From contig DLRY01000028.1 in assembly GCA_002500665.1 (NCBI GenBank), positions 73,024 to 137,023 of the forward strand: a DNA stretch of 64,000 bases, written 5' to 3'. Every line of letters starts with the position of its first letter. Positions within the stretch are counted from its first letter, which is position 1. Below, in pieces: positions 41,687 to 50,285 of this stretch. The notes under the pieces are model-generated. The model was not told the DNA's origin, ran no database searches, and was given only the letters and a program-made list of their open reading frames with translations. Origin of the DNA: Opitutia bacterium UBA7876. Lineage in GTDB: Bacteria > Verrucomicrobiota > Verrucomicrobiia > Opitutales > Seribacteraceae. The translations under genes were made by a program, and so were the position numbers.

Positions 41687-42719
41687 CGTCGCTTCCTCCG
41701 GTATCAAGGATAATTTCCTCGTCTTCCTCGAGTTCGCGAACGATTTGTATGACACGATCCTGAGCAGCCTCGATCTCCGAGAGGCGCTTGGGTCCGAGGA
41801 AACTGAGCTGTTCTTCCAAGGCCTCCACCGCACGCTTGGACATGGTGGAATAGATGGTCTTCTTGAGCTCCGCGGAAGCATTCTTCAAAGCGATGATCAA
41901 ATCGTCCTGATCAACCTCCTTGGTAATTTTCGAGATATCTCCGGCACTGAGACGGATCAAGTCCTCGAAGCGGAACATCCGCTGCCTGATCGATCCACCC
42001 AGCTTGGGGTTTCTTTTCTCAATGCTCTTCAGAAGTTCCTTACCCTCCTCCTTGTCGAACCAGTTCAGAATATCGGCGGCGGACTTCACTCCGCCCGTCT
42101 TGATTCTGGGAGACTGGCCCTTCTTGCCCATTCTCGCGCCAAGGGTGCCGGCTACGACCTCAATCTGGTCCATGGGGGTCGTTTCCATAGCCCCCACCCT
42201 CTCGACAACCTGCTCCTGAATGTTGGGCGGCATCATCTGAAGGACTTCGGACCCCTTGTCCGCGTCGACGTTCGCGAGAACGAAGGCGATCGTCTGGGGT
42301 TGCTCGAAACGAAGCACGTTGTAAATCTGGCCCGAATCCATTTCCTTGATGTCATCCATGAAGTCAAGGTTGTCGCGGACGGGGGCTATCCGATTCATCA
42401 TGTTGTTGGCCTTGAAATCGCCATGTGCCAACTCCAGGGTCTTCTGGGCGAAAACGAGGCCACCCAAGTTCGAGTTCACGCTCGATTCGATGAGCTCGGA
42501 AAACTCGTCCAGCACGCAGTCCTTCATTTCTTGATCAATGATCGGAAAGTTACTGATCTCCTTGCAAATTGCCTCCGAGTCCTTGGTATCGAAACGCTTG
42601 AGCAAGGTTGCCGATGCCTGGGGTCCGAGAGAAATCATGAGGAGAGCCAGCTTTTGGTGCCTCGACATCCTCGAGTAGCGATCAAAAGCTCCTTCTTCTT
42701 CTTCCGCTACTTCTTCCAT
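41673..42719 (-). CDS. fliG: Flagellar motor switch protein FliG
   Basis: FliG is the rotor protein that interacts with MotA. The 348-residue protein has the FliF-binding N-domain (SRHQKLALLMISLGPQASAT), the middle domain (QPQTIAFVLANVDADKGSEV, LQMMPPNIQEQVVERVGAME) and the C-domain. The C-domain holds the charged torque helix (RQRMFRFEDLIRLSAGDISK, DQDDLIIALKNASAELKKTI). A very acidic N-terminal leader (MEEVAEEEEGAFD) is unusual but short. It lies 43 bp after fliF and overlaps fliH. Confidence 0.96.
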   Translation of the reverse strand: MEEVAEEEEGAFDRYSRMSRHQKLALLMISLGPQASATLLKRFDTKDSEAICKEISNFPIIDQEMKDCVLDEFSELIESSVNSNLGGLVFAQKTLELAHGDFKANNMMNRIAPVRDNLDFMDDIKEMDSGQIYNVLRFEQPQTIAFVLANVDADKGSEVLQMMPPNIQEQVVERVGAMETTPMDQIEVVAGTLGARMGKKGQSPRIKTGGVKSAADILNWFDKEEGKELLKSIEKRNPKLGGSIRQRMFRFEDLIRLSAGDISKITKEVDQDDLIIALKNASAELKKTIYSTMSKRAVEALEEQLSFLGPKRLSEIEAAQDRVIQIVRELEEDEEIILDTGGSDVVVQ

Positions 42720-42762
42720 TTTTCCAACATCAGGATTCTTGCTTCAGGCGAATGAAAGGATT

Positions 42763-44325
42763 TCAGCTCGAGGAACCCGTCTCTAGGTATCTCCTGAGGG
42801 CGGTCCCAACGTTATCGGGCTTCTCCTGGATAAGATCATTGAGCAATTCTGGAGTCAATCCGCTCCCAAGGCTGCGGGTTCCGGCAAGCAGCTGCTGGTC
42901 ATCCTCATCTAGGACTTGCACTTCGGCCTCACTGGGCTTGAATTTCTTGAACATCCTCAGGAACACAATGAACATGATAATGGCAAGAAGCGGACCTAGC
43001 AGGCTCTTGAGAATCGGACCGTAAGTATCAATGAGTTGCTGCCACTGTCCGAGAGTCTGCCCCGCAGCTCCAAAAACCGAAGACTCCGTAAACTCAACCT
43101 CATGGATGGTCACCAAGTCATTAACGTTGTTACCGGAATCGAAGTTGGCTCCTATAGCATTTCTGACGGCCTCCTTGATCTGAGCCACGTCAGTGCGGGG
43201 AGTCTCACCCTTGGCGATAAACACGGCCGCGCTTCGACCTTTGATCGCACCGGGTTCCTGTACCTCCTCGGTAACGGTCCGGCTGATCTCAAAATCGGTG
43301 GTCTTGGACTCCCTCTTCTCCTCGCTTTCGGCCATGATCGGGTCCTGCATGGTGGCATCTTGGCTGACGTTTGGAACGTTGGCGCCCATGCCGGCCGCGT
43401 TGTTGCCCTGCTGAGTCTCGACGGTCTTGGCGTCGTCCTTATCGGTCGTGGTGGTTCTGGGCACCTGGCCCTCGGGGTCGAATTGCTCGTCCAGCTTCGT
43501 GGTGGACATGGTGTCGAGGTTAACCGAAACGCGCGCCACGACCTTGTCCTTGCCTCCGACGATTTTGGCAAGCATGGTCTCGATCTTTTCCTCCAGCCTT
43601 CTTTCCTGAGCCTGATAGGCTTTCATCATCTGGCCGGCTATACCTGCCGCCCCACCTGACTCACCCTCCTCGGAAAGCACGTTGCCCTGGTTGTCGAGAA
43701 CCGAGACGTTGGACTTGTTTACGCCCTTTACAGCACGCGAAACGAGAAATTGGATGGCATTTACGTTGGACTTGTCAAGAGTATTGCCGCCCGTATCCAC
43801 GTAGACCGACGCGCTTGGTCGATCGTTGGGATCCTCACTAAGCAAGAGATTATTCTCGGGCTTGACCACGAAAACCTTGGCCGAGCGGATCGAGTCCATC
43901 ATCTGAATGGTTCGGGCAAGTTCGCCTTGGATCGCCCGGGTATGGTTGGTCCTCTGGACAAAGTCACTGATACCGAAATTACCCTCGTCGAAAATCTCGA
44001 ATCCGACATCACCGCTCTTGGGCAAGCCCTTCATGGCCAACTCCATCCGCATGGCGGCTAGGTTTTCCTCCGGGACCAGAATGGTATCGCCCGTTTCACC
44101 GTATTCGTACTGGATCTGATTGCTCTTCAAGACGTCGATGACCTCGCCCATGTCCTTGGGGTCTCCCCCTCTGACTAAAGCACGCATGTCGGTACTGCCG
44201 CCCGACCAGCTCAGGATCGCCGCGCTGACGACCACTATGCCGAGGAGGGCTGCGCCCAGACCCAATTTCTTTGAAGATGGAAGCTCCGCCCACAATTGAC
44301 TTAGTTTTTCAAATCTTTCTTTCAT
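42763..44325 (-). CDS. fliF: Flagellar M-ring protein FliF
   Basis: FliF builds the MS ring in the inner membrane. The 520-residue protein has an N-terminal helix (LGLGAALLGIVVVSAAILSW), YscJ-like ring-building motifs (MELAMKGLPKSGDVGFEIFD, NFGISDFVQRTNHTRAIQGE, LARTIQMMDSIRSAKVFVVK) and a Ser/Gly-rich central region. A C-terminal helix (LKSLLGPLLAIIMFIVFLRM) and a FliG-binding tail follow (PELLNDLIQEKPDNVGTALR). It is 28 bp after fliE and 43 bp before fliG. Confidence 0.97.
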   Translation of the reverse strand: MKERFEKLSQLWAELPSSKKLGLGAALLGIVVVSAAILSWSGGSTDMRALVRGGDPKDMGEVIDVLKSNQIQYEYGETGDTILVPEENLAAMRMELAMKGLPKSGDVGFEIFDEGNFGISDFVQRTNHTRAIQGELARTIQMMDSIRSAKVFVVKPENNLLLSEDPNDRPSASVYVDTGGNTLDKSNVNAIQFLVSRAVKGVNKSNVSVLDNQGNVLSEEGESGGAAGIAGQMMKAYQAQERRLEEKIETMLAKIVGGKDKVVARVSVNLDTMSTTKLDEQFDPEGQVPRTTTTDKDDAKTVETQQGNNAAGMGANVPNVSQDATMQDPIMAESEEKRESKTTDFEISRTVTEEVQEPGAIKGRSAAVFIAKGETPRTDVAQIKEAVRNAIGANFDSGNNVNDLVTIHEVEFTESSVFGAAGQTLGQWQQLIDTYGPILKSLLGPLLAIIMFIVFLRMFKKFKPSEAEVQVLDEDDQQLLAGTRSLGSGLTPELLNDLIQEKPDNVGTALRRYLETGSSS

Positions 44326-44353
44326 TTAGAGAAGTTGGAAAGGTGATGGTTGC

Positions 44354-44776
44354 TTATACCCGCATCCTCATGAGCTCCTTGTAGGACTCCACGAGCTTGT
44401 TGCGGACCTCGATCATCAGGTTGAAGGCTACACCAGCTTCCTGGGATTTGACGACTGCCTCGTGAATATTGTCGGAGCGGCCAAGGATGAGGTCTTGGGT
44501 GGCGTTCTTGGAAATCTTTTTCTTCTGGTCGACGCCCTTGATGAAGTTCTCGAACATCTGGGCGAAACCCGGGGCGGTCACTCTCTCGGTCGGGGTAGTC
44601 TTGTCGATGGGGATGACCTCGACGCCATTGCCGACGCCATTGGAGAGAGGCGTGCCTATGCGTTGCCCCATCTCGGACGTTTGGGCGGCAAACCTGTCCA
44701 TCTGGGCATTGGGCTGCATGTTGGGATTCTGCGACAGTAGGTCGCTTAGGCTGGGAAGTGATGATATTTCGTTCAC
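44354..44776 (-). CDS. fliE: Flagellar hook-basal body protein FliE
   Basis: FliE is the first rod component, joining the MS ring to the rod. The 140-residue protein has a disordered N-terminal half and the conserved helical C-terminus: FAQMFENFIKGVDQKKKISK, LILGRSDNIHEAVVKSQEAG, VAFNLMIEVRNKLVESYKEL, ending MRMRV. Family length is about 100, so the N-terminal extension of about 40 residues is mild. It follows flgC by 17 bp. Confidence 0.92.
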   Translation of the reverse strand: MNEISSLPSLSDLLSQNPNMQPNAQMDRFAAQTSEMGQRIGTPLSNGVGNGVEVIPIDKTTPTERVTAPGFAQMFENFIKGVDQKKKISKNATQDLILGRSDNIHEAVVKSQEAGVAFNLMIEVRNKLVESYKELMRMRV

Positions 44777-44793
44777 GGCTGAATTTCGGAAAT

Positions 44794-45234
44794 CTACCTG
44801 CCAATGGACATGGCCTGCTGGGCCATGCGGCGGGAAGTCTTTACTACGGTTAGGTTCGCTTCGTAGGCGCGGGATGCACTTATCAAATCGATCATTTCAC
44901 GGGAAACGTCCACGTTGGGCATCTGCACCATGCCGTCTTCGTTGGCGTGGGGATGGCCGGGATTGAAGATCATCCTGCCCGGAGTCTGGTCGTTGTAGAC
45001 GTCCGTAACTCGCACGCCTTGATAGAGATTTTCGTCTACGTAGCCGGGAACCCTTCTCTCCGGGGTCTTGATGAATTCCTCAAAGACCACTTCCTTCCTC
45101 TGGTAGACTTTTCCGGTAGCATCCTGGGTGGTGTTGGAGTTCGCAATGTTCTGGGCGATGATTTCGAGACGGATTTTTTCCGCGGAAAGAGCGCTGCCGG
45201 TTGATTCTATGCCGGGTATGAGGTTCATCGTCAT
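44794..45234 (-). CDS. flgC: Flagellar rod protein FlgC
   Basis: A proximal rod subunit of 146 residues. It has IPGIESTGSALSAEKIRLEI with IAQNIANSNTTQ near the N-terminus. The conserved NPGHPHANEDGMVQMPNVDV, then SREMIDLISASRAYEANLTV, follow at the C-terminal end, diagnostic of FlgC. It is 24 bp after flgB and 17 bp before fliE, the usual flgB-flgC-fliE order that begins the cluster. Confidence 0.96.
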   Translation of the reverse strand: MTMNLIPGIESTGSALSAEKIRLEIIAQNIANSNTTQDATGKVYQRKEVVFEEFIKTPERRVPGYVDENLYQGVRVTDVYNDQTPGRMIFNPGHPHANEDGMVQMPNVDVSREMIDLISASRAYEANLTVVKTSRRMAQQAMSIGR

Positions 45235-45258
45235 GACTTCGCGTTACTCCTAGAAGGT

Positions 45259-45648
45259 CTATACTCTTCCCTTGATGGCCTTGTTAAGCTCCTTGATCGA
45301 ACCGCCCACGGCTCCGCTGAGGTACTCGTAGTTGAGCGCATTTCTGTTCATGGCCAGCATTTCCTCGTCGAGCTGTACCGTGTTTCCGTCCACTCTCACG
45401 GGCTTGGCCTGGCGGTCCTCGGCACTCCTAGGCAACAGGGCCTTGACTCTTCTGAAATCCTTGCGGTCCACGGCTCTCCTTAGCTCAACGGCAAAGGTTT
45501 TGGGAAGGTCCCTGCGCTTGAAGCCGGGGGTCTCTACGTTGGCCAAGTTGTTGGACAGCGCCTCATGCCGCAAATGCGTGGCATCGAGGAGTTTCTTAGA
45601 GATCAGATAATTTTCCTGAGTATATAGATTGTCGAGCAATTCGGCCAT
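45259..45648 (-). CDS. flgB: Flagellar rod protein FlgB
   Basis: A 129-residue proximal rod subunit. The block LLDATHLRHEALSNNLANVE with TPGFKRRDLPKTFAVELRRA and the C-terminal EEMLAMNRNALNYEYLSGAV are the FlgB hallmarks. It is the promoter-proximal gene of the long minus-strand flagellar array, facing the 45.65-45.87 kb intergenic region, so cluster transcription probably starts there. Confidence 0.95.
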   Translation of the reverse strand: MAELLDNLYTQENYLISKKLLDATHLRHEALSNNLANVETPGFKRRDLPKTFAVELRRAVDRKDFRRVKALLPRSAEDRQAKPVRVDGNTVQLDEEMLAMNRNALNYEYLSGAVGGSIKELNKAIKGRV

Positions 45649-45872
45649 TTGGTCGATTTCGATGCAATCTTTGCGCCAATTTCGAAAGCTCGAACGGCAA
45701 GCCCTGCGAACCCCCTGTTCATCACCATCCGAATTTTTTTGAATTCATTCGAATTCCGAATTTTAGCGCATATGGCAATTTTTTCCTAGCCTAGATCGCC
45801 AATAGGGAAATCTTTGTCTTTTGAGGCTTTTCATAAAGGCCAAAAAGTAGTTTGTTTAAAGCCCTTCACTCA
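45649..45872. promoter_or_regulatory. Divergent regulatory region, flagellar cluster / histidine kinase
   Basis: At about 224 bp this is the longest non-coding stretch in the window, and it is AT-rich compared with its surroundings. It separates flgB (minus) from the kinase gene (plus). GAATT occurs at 45731, 45741, 45751 and 45758, the first three exactly one helical turn apart, within overlapping GAATTC palindromes. I could not assign a confident sigma-70, sigma-28 or sigma-54 promoter by eye; a TGGCA at 45773 lacks the partner element needed for sigma-54. Confidence 0.5.
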
Positions 45873-47453
45873 ATGAAATCCCCAAATTTTGAAAATTGTC
45901 AAGTTGCCCTCGACAGGGAAGGCTCCATGGCAAATGTTTCGGAAGCCTTCTCCTCATGGGTCGGCATGGGAGTCGAGGAATTGGTAGGGGAGAATTTCCG
46001 AAGCTTCATAGTTTCTTTGGAAAACAGCTGGGATGCACTCATACCTCAGGATTTTCACGAGCGCGATTTTGAGTGCTTCCTTCCGCTATCCCCGGAAGAA
46101 CGTAACTCATCGGTCGGCATTTACTTCAATAGTTCCACGTACGAGCACAACGTGGTCCTATCCCTGTCCCCGGCCCTCGCTCCCCACGACACCCTTAAGA
46201 ACGCCTTCATGGGCGACTTGATGAACGACCCCCGGGCACTCGCAAATACCTTGATCAGGCTCCAGAAGGCGGAAAGCAGGCTGTCCGACTACGTGAGCAA
46301 TTTTCCCGGGATCTTCTTTACCCAGCGGACGGACATGACCTTCAGCTACCTGTCCAATGGCATCAAGAGGCTGTTTCCGCAGGAACACAAGGAATTCTCA
46401 CGCAACGGAGGACTCTTCCTAAACAAGATTTTCGAGAAGGACCGGGAACATTTCCTTAATAAACTGAGCACCAACAGCGGTGGCCGCGAAACCTTCAGCT
46501 TCTCTTACCGCATCAAGCTGCCCCCGACCGGGCAGGTCGTCTACCTCCTCGACGTCCGCACCCCCATCATCACTGCAACCCAAAAGCTCTTGGGCTATGA
46601 CGGCGTGCTCATCGACATCACTCGTCAAGCCATAGCCGAGCATCGCCTCTCCAACTCCGTCTGGCGTGAGGGACTGGCGACCCTGACCAATGGCCTGGTT
46701 CACGATTTCAGCAACCTCATGTCGGGAATCTACTCCATCAGCGAACTCTATCACGGCATGATGGAAAGGGACGACCCCATGGCCAATGGAATGGGACAGA
46801 TCAAGAAGAGCGCCATGCAGGCTCAGAAACTCGTCCGGAGGATCATTGACCTGCATCGTGAAAAGCCGGCCACCCGGGCCATTCACGACCTCCGCCTGCT
46901 GCTCAAGGACCAGATGGATCTGGTAGGCATCATCATCCCCCGCAGCGCAAGGCTCCAGACCGACTTCGGCAAGGAATCCCTGCCCGCCTTCCTCGAGGAA
47001 ACCGGTTTCCGCCAAGTCATCCTCAACTTAGCCATCAACGCCCGGGACGCCATCGAACGCAAAGGGAAGATCAAGATTTCCATCACCAAGGTTGCCAAAG
47101 GTCAACCCATTATGAACGGTTCCTCGGGGGAAGCCAGAATAGCTCCTGCAACAGGCGCCGTAATATCGCTTTCCGACGATGGAAGGGGAATTCCCGAGGA
47201 AATCGAGGATAAGTTGTTCGATCCCTTCTTCACGACCAAGGACTCGAGTTCCGGCTCGGGTTTTGGGCTATACAATACCAAACTGTTCATGGAGGACCAC
47301 AACGGCGAAATAGGTTTTTCAAGCAAAATAGGAGAAGGCAGCACTTTCTACCTCTTTCTTCCCCTCGCCATAGACGACGAGGACGATCCCTCCATGCGGA
47401 CCAAGCGCATGCGCCGGGCGACCAGGGAATTCATCAAGACGAGGAAGACTTAG
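45873..47453 (+). CDS. PAS-domain sensor histidine kinase, orphan
   Basis: A soluble two-component kinase of 526 residues from ATG 45873; an in-frame TTG at 45852 would add seven. The N-terminal part looks like two PAS-type modules (about 15-110 and 140-255, with VSNFPGIFFTQRTDMTFSYL-like and LLGYDGVLIDIT segments). The phospho-acceptor block is LVHDFSNLMSGIYSISEL, with His277. The ATPase domain has NLAINARDAIERKGK (N-box), LSDDGRGIPEEIEDKLFDPF and SGFGLYNTKLFMEDHNGEIG. The HDFSN form resembles kinases of the HDFNN class. No membrane segment and no response regulator lie nearby. Being divergent from flgB, it may sense a cytoplasmic signal that controls motility; that is inference. Confidence 0.88.
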   Translation: MKSPNFENCQVALDREGSMANVSEAFSSWVGMGVEELVGENFRSFIVSLENSWDALIPQDFHERDFECFLPLSPEERNSSVGIYFNSSTYEHNVVLSLSPALAPHDTLKNAFMGDLMNDPRALANTLIRLQKAESRLSDYVSNFPGIFFTQRTDMTFSYLSNGIKRLFPQEHKEFSRNGGLFLNKIFEKDREHFLNKLSTNSGGRETFSFSYRIKLPPTGQVVYLLDVRTPIITATQKLLGYDGVLIDITRQAIAEHRLSNSVWREGLATLTNGLVHDFSNLMSGIYSISELYHGMMERDDPMANGMGQIKKSAMQAQKLVRRIIDLHREKPATRAIHDLRLLLKDQMDLVGIIIPRSARLQTDFGKESLPAFLEETGFRQVILNLAINARDAIERKGKIKISITKVAKGQPIMNGSSGEARIAPATGAVISLSDDGRGIPEEIEDKLFDPFFTTKDSSSGSGFGLYNTKLFMEDHNGEIGFSSKIGEGSTFYLFLPLAIDDEDDPSMRTKRMRRATREFIKTRKT

Positions 47454-47896
47454 TCCTCTTTCCCGTCCTCCGGTCCCGTCAAGAGCCTGCCGTCCTCGTA
47501 CCTGAGCACGGACCTAACCGTTCCGTCCGGGGAATGGAAAGTCATCTTGCCGTGAAGCCTGCCGTTTCGGTAGTGAGCCTCCACCCAAGATCCATCGGGT
47601 GACTTCTTGATGCTTTTGCCCTCCAGTTTGCCGTCCGAAAACCTTTGGGAGGTAATGCCCCTCGTTGAATTACGCTCCACCCTACCGCTAAAGGGAACGC
47701 CCGCTCCCTTGACGCGGAGAACGGATTGATTCCCATCCTTCCGAAAAACGAACCCCTCCTCGAAACCGGACTGATTTCCTTCCCAATGATTAAAAGCTTC
47801 GGGCTCGTCCTGCGGGCTCTCGACTCCGCAGGCAAACAAGAGGCAAAAGACAAACCCAGTCGGAAAAAACGAGGCCTTGGAGCGCGAGGTTCTCAC
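47450..47896 (-). CDS. MORN-repeat lipoprotein
   Basis: A 148-residue predicted lipoprotein. The signal segment GFVFCLLFACGVES contains a lipobox-like LLFAC, so Cys23 is probably lipidated. The rest has MORN-type repeats of the YwqK/antitoxin-variant kind: FSGRVERNSTRGITSQRFSD, GKLEGKSIKKSPDGSWVEAH, YRNGRLHGKMTFHSPDG and VLRYEDGRL. Such proteins are usually of unknown function on the outer membrane. It overlaps the next upstream gene (FmdB-like) by 4 bp and converges with the kinase gene with a 4-bp overlap at 47450-47453. Confidence 0.75.
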   Translation of the reverse strand: MRTSRSKASFFPTGFVFCLLFACGVESPQDEPEAFNHWEGNQSGFEEGFVFRKDGNQSVLRVKGAGVPFSGRVERNSTRGITSQRFSDGKLEGKSIKKSPDGSWVEAHYRNGRLHGKMTFHSPDGTVRSVLRYEDGRLLTGPEDGKED

Positions 47897-48462
47897 TGCC
47901 TGAGGTAATCGGAAAATTCGTAAAGCTCAGGATCCCTGGCAAGGGTCTTTCGCAAAAGCCTGCGAAGTTTCGAGCCAGCCTCCTCATCACCCCCCTCCAA
48001 CTCGCTGGAACCCGTTTCGTCATCGCCCCCGAGAAAGTCACCCATCCGAGACTCCAGTTCGTCTGGATCCATACCCTCCTCAAGTTTCCTCACGACTTCC
48101 TCCATGGGCTCGTCCATGCGCTCGCCCGTCATCTCACACATTTTCCTCATCAGCTCGCCCATTTGCCGCGGATCCGGGTTGTCCTCATCCATGCCCCCGA
48201 TCGCTCCCTCGAGCTCCTTCATGACGCCCTCAGCCTGCTTGGGATCCATCCCCTCAAAAGGATCGTCGGAGGTCCCCTCGGACATCGCATCCTCGGGAGC
48301 ATCCGCATTCCGACCCGTGATCGAAAACCCGGAAAGCAATTTCTTCATTTCATGCCTTGCCCCATCCGGGCAAAGCGGAACCTGCTCGGCATAGGAAGAA
48401 GAGCGGGCGAAGAAGGAGTAAATCTTTCTCGTACCGGGGGAATAGAACTCGTAGATTGGCAT
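47893..48462 (-). CDS. FmdB-like protein with lost zinc-ribbon cysteines and acidic tail
   Basis: A 189-residue protein starting at ATG 48462; the longer in-frame start is out of register with the family. The first 50 residues follow the FmdB zinc-ribbon outline: MPIYEFYSPGTRKIYSFFAR, then LCPDG, then KKLLSGFSITGR. The first Cys-x2-Cys knuckle reads Y-S-P-G and only one cysteine remains, so zinc binding is doubtful. The remainder is very acidic and Met/Glu/Asp-rich (EGTSDDPFEGMDPKQAEGVM, SSELEGGDEEAGSK) with predicted helices and a basic end (LRRLLRKTLARDPELY). It overlaps the MORN gene by 4 bp. Its function is unknown. Confidence 0.7.
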   Translation of the reverse strand: MPIYEFYSPGTRKIYSFFARSSSYAEQVPLCPDGARHEMKKLLSGFSITGRNADAPEDAMSEGTSDDPFEGMDPKQAEGVMKELEGAIGGMDEDNPDPRQMGELMRKMCEMTGERMDEPMEEVVRKLEEGMDPDELESRMGDFLGGDDETGSSELEGGDEEAGSKLRRLLRKTLARDPELYEFSDYLRQ

Positions 48463-48518
48463 GCTTAGAACTTTTTGAAAAAGTAAAGCCTCGCTTTCAA
48501 GCAAAAGCATACCTTTGC

Positions 48519-49022
48519 ATGACGATTAACGCATCTTCGCCTAACCCAACCCGCTCTTGGTTGCAATTCTGGTCCCGCAGGCCATCCCGTAAAACTTGGG
48601 CTGCCCTACCCTTGCTCTACATGCTCTTCCTTCAGTTCCTGACCGGATTGCCCAAACCGGAAGGACTTAGGGAATTTGATGCGCACGAACTTCTTCTTAG
48701 CTTCTCCGAGGAAATCTTCGACTACCCTTTCTGGCTTCAGGACCTTAGCCACCTACCGCTTTTCCTAGTCTTGGCTTGGCTTTGGTCCTGGTTTCTAGGC
48801 CCTATCGAACGATTATCCTCAACTCTCTCCAACAGGGCCTTCCTGCTTTCCCTTGGCTACGGGATCTTCAACGAGATGATACAAGCATTTATCCCGCAAA
48901 GATTCCCTTCCCTCGGGGACGTAGCGATGAATGCCTTAGGGGTATTGCTCGGCTTGTACCTTCACTCCCTGCTCTGCAGGACGCAAAAAGGAAGAAGGAA
49001 GCCCTCCGCTCGGAAGACCTAG
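48519..49022 (+). CDS. VanZ-like membrane protein
   Basis: A 168-residue membrane protein with about four hydrophobic segments (WAALPLLYMLFLQFLTGLP, HLPLFLVLAWLWSWFLG, AFLLSLGYGIFNEMIQAFI, NALGVLLGLYLHSLLC). The VanZ-type motif is seen in the last half: glutamate and glutamine in FNEMIQAFIPQRFPSLGDVA, followed by an Asn-containing helix. VanZ relatives are widespread, and most have no glycopeptide-resistance role. The start at ATG 48519 removes a long unlikely extension. It converges with the M48 gene, abutting at 49022/49023. Confidence 0.8.
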   Translation: MTINASSPNPTRSWLQFWSRRPSRKTWAALPLLYMLFLQFLTGLPKPEGLREFDAHELLLSFSEEIFDYPFWLQDLSHLPLFLVLAWLWSWFLGPIERLSSTLSNRAFLLSLGYGIFNEMIQAFIPQRFPSLGDVAMNALGVLLGLYLHSLLCRTQKGRRKPSARKT

Positions 49023-50285
49023 TCAGGCCTTCCTTCGAAGAGCCTTTTCCCGCTCCAGGAGGGTGGGATGAGAATAATGAAAGGCGGCCAGCATTGGATG
49101 AGGAAGAGGATGGGACAAATTCTCCACGTAAAGCTTGCGCAGGGCCGAGACCAGCGGGGCGCCCCCACCCACCGCCTCTCTGGCGAAATGATCGGCTTCG
49201 AACTCATGTTTGCGGGAAAAATAGTTGCTCAATGGGCTCAGCCAGTAGGTAAAGAAGCCCAAGGCAAGGGATAATCCCACGATCATAGGGGCAAAGGAAC
49301 CGGTTTGCGACTCGGGCAACCCAAGCCCGGAATAGAGCCACTTGCTCTCCATTAGAACCGACAGCAAATAGAAGCCACCGAGGCCGAGGATGAAGGAAAT
49401 CAAAAGTCTCTTGGGGATGTGCCCGAGCTTGTAATGACCGACCTCATGAGCCAGCACGGCCTCGATTTCCTCCGTATTCATCTGGTTGATCAGGGTATCA
49501 TAGAGCACGACCCGCCTGAATTTCCCGAAACCGGTGAAGTAGGCGTTAGAATGACCGGACCTCTTGCTCCCGTCGATCACCTCGATCGTCTTTGCCTTGA
49601 AGCCGGTCTTGTCGGCCAAGGCCATGAGTCGTTCTCTAAGCTCACCCTCCTCGAGAGGAGACAACTTGTTGAAAAGAGGAATGATGAATTTTGGCCACAA
49701 AACCATGAGCAGAAGCTGAATTCCGAAAAATACCACGAACACCCACACCCACCAGGTCTCGGGGAAAGCCCCCGAGAGGGCTCGGTAGAGCCAGACCAGA
49801 AGAGCGAGGAGCAGAAAGGAGAAGACAAAGCCCAGTAGGAGCCCCTTGACCTTGTCGCTGACCCAGAGGCCCTTGGTAGACTTATTGAAGCCGAATTTCT
49901 CTTCCAGTGAAAACTGCCGTCTCCAGTCGAAGAGCAAGTCCGGCAACTGAAGGGCGATGAGGAAGCAGGTGGCCACCAGTGCGCAAAACCACTCCGGCTG
50001 AGTCTTTACTGCCGGCCAATGCGAAAAAACCAGTGGGAACAAGTAGAGAAAGGCAAAAGCGAAGACGAAGAGGCCGAAAATTTCCTCAAGCGTGGAGAAG
50101 CGGCTTTTGGCTAGGGAGTAGTCGGTGGAGCGCTTCCAAGTCGATTCATCCATAATCTCATGGGAATCCGCAGGGGGGTTGTCCCTCATGGCAAGCAGGT
50201 GGCGTTCGTTCGATCTCTTGAGGAAGAACTCGAAGAGGACCTGAACGACCGCCGAGCAAAGAGCGATCATTTGAATCTCCGTCAT
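49023..50285 (-). CDS. Ste24-type M48 zinc metalloprotease
   Basis: An integral-membrane CAAX-type protease of 420 residues. The catalytic HExxH is in AVLAHEVGHYKLGHIPKR, and the third zinc ligand is likely Glu in HEFEADHFAREA. Membrane helices surround it (FVFAFAFLYLFPLVFSHW, LLLGFVFSFLLLALLVWLY, ISFILGLGGFYLLSVLMES), and the N-terminal Ste24-like region is complete (TQPEWFCALVATCFLIALQL). It cleaves membrane-associated peptides or damaged proteins; the true substrate is unknown. It is divergent from xseB across 101 bp. Confidence 0.93.
   Translation of the reverse strand: MTEIQMIALCSAVVQVLFEFFLKRSNERHLLAMRDNPPADSHEIMDESTWKRSTDYSLAKSRFSTLEEIFGLFVFAFAFLYLFPLVFSHWPAVKTQPEWFCALVATCFLIALQLPDLLFDWRRQFSLEEKFGFNKSTKGLWVSDKVKGLLLGFVFSFLLLALLVWLYRALSGAFPETWWVWVFVVFFGIQLLLMVLWPKFIIPLFNKLSPLEEGELRERLMALADKTGFKAKTIEVIDGSKRSGHSNAYFTGFGKFRRVVLYDTLINQMNTEEIEAVLAHEVGHYKLGHIPKRLLISFILGLGGFYLLSVLMESKWLYSGLGLPESQTGSFAPMIVGLSLALGFFTYWLSPLSNYFSRKHEFEADHFAREAVGGGAPLVSALRKLYVENLSHPLPHPMLAAFHYSHPTLLEREKALRRKA

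Noticed and set aside
41667..42755. A 362-codon open frame on the plus strand opposite fliG
   Set aside because: It is fully antisense to a clear fliG, has no family features and shows the composition of a shadow frame in a high-GC gene.
45771..45790. Possible sigma-54 promoter (TGGCA) before the kinase or flgB
   Set aside because: No matching TTGC element at the required spacing.
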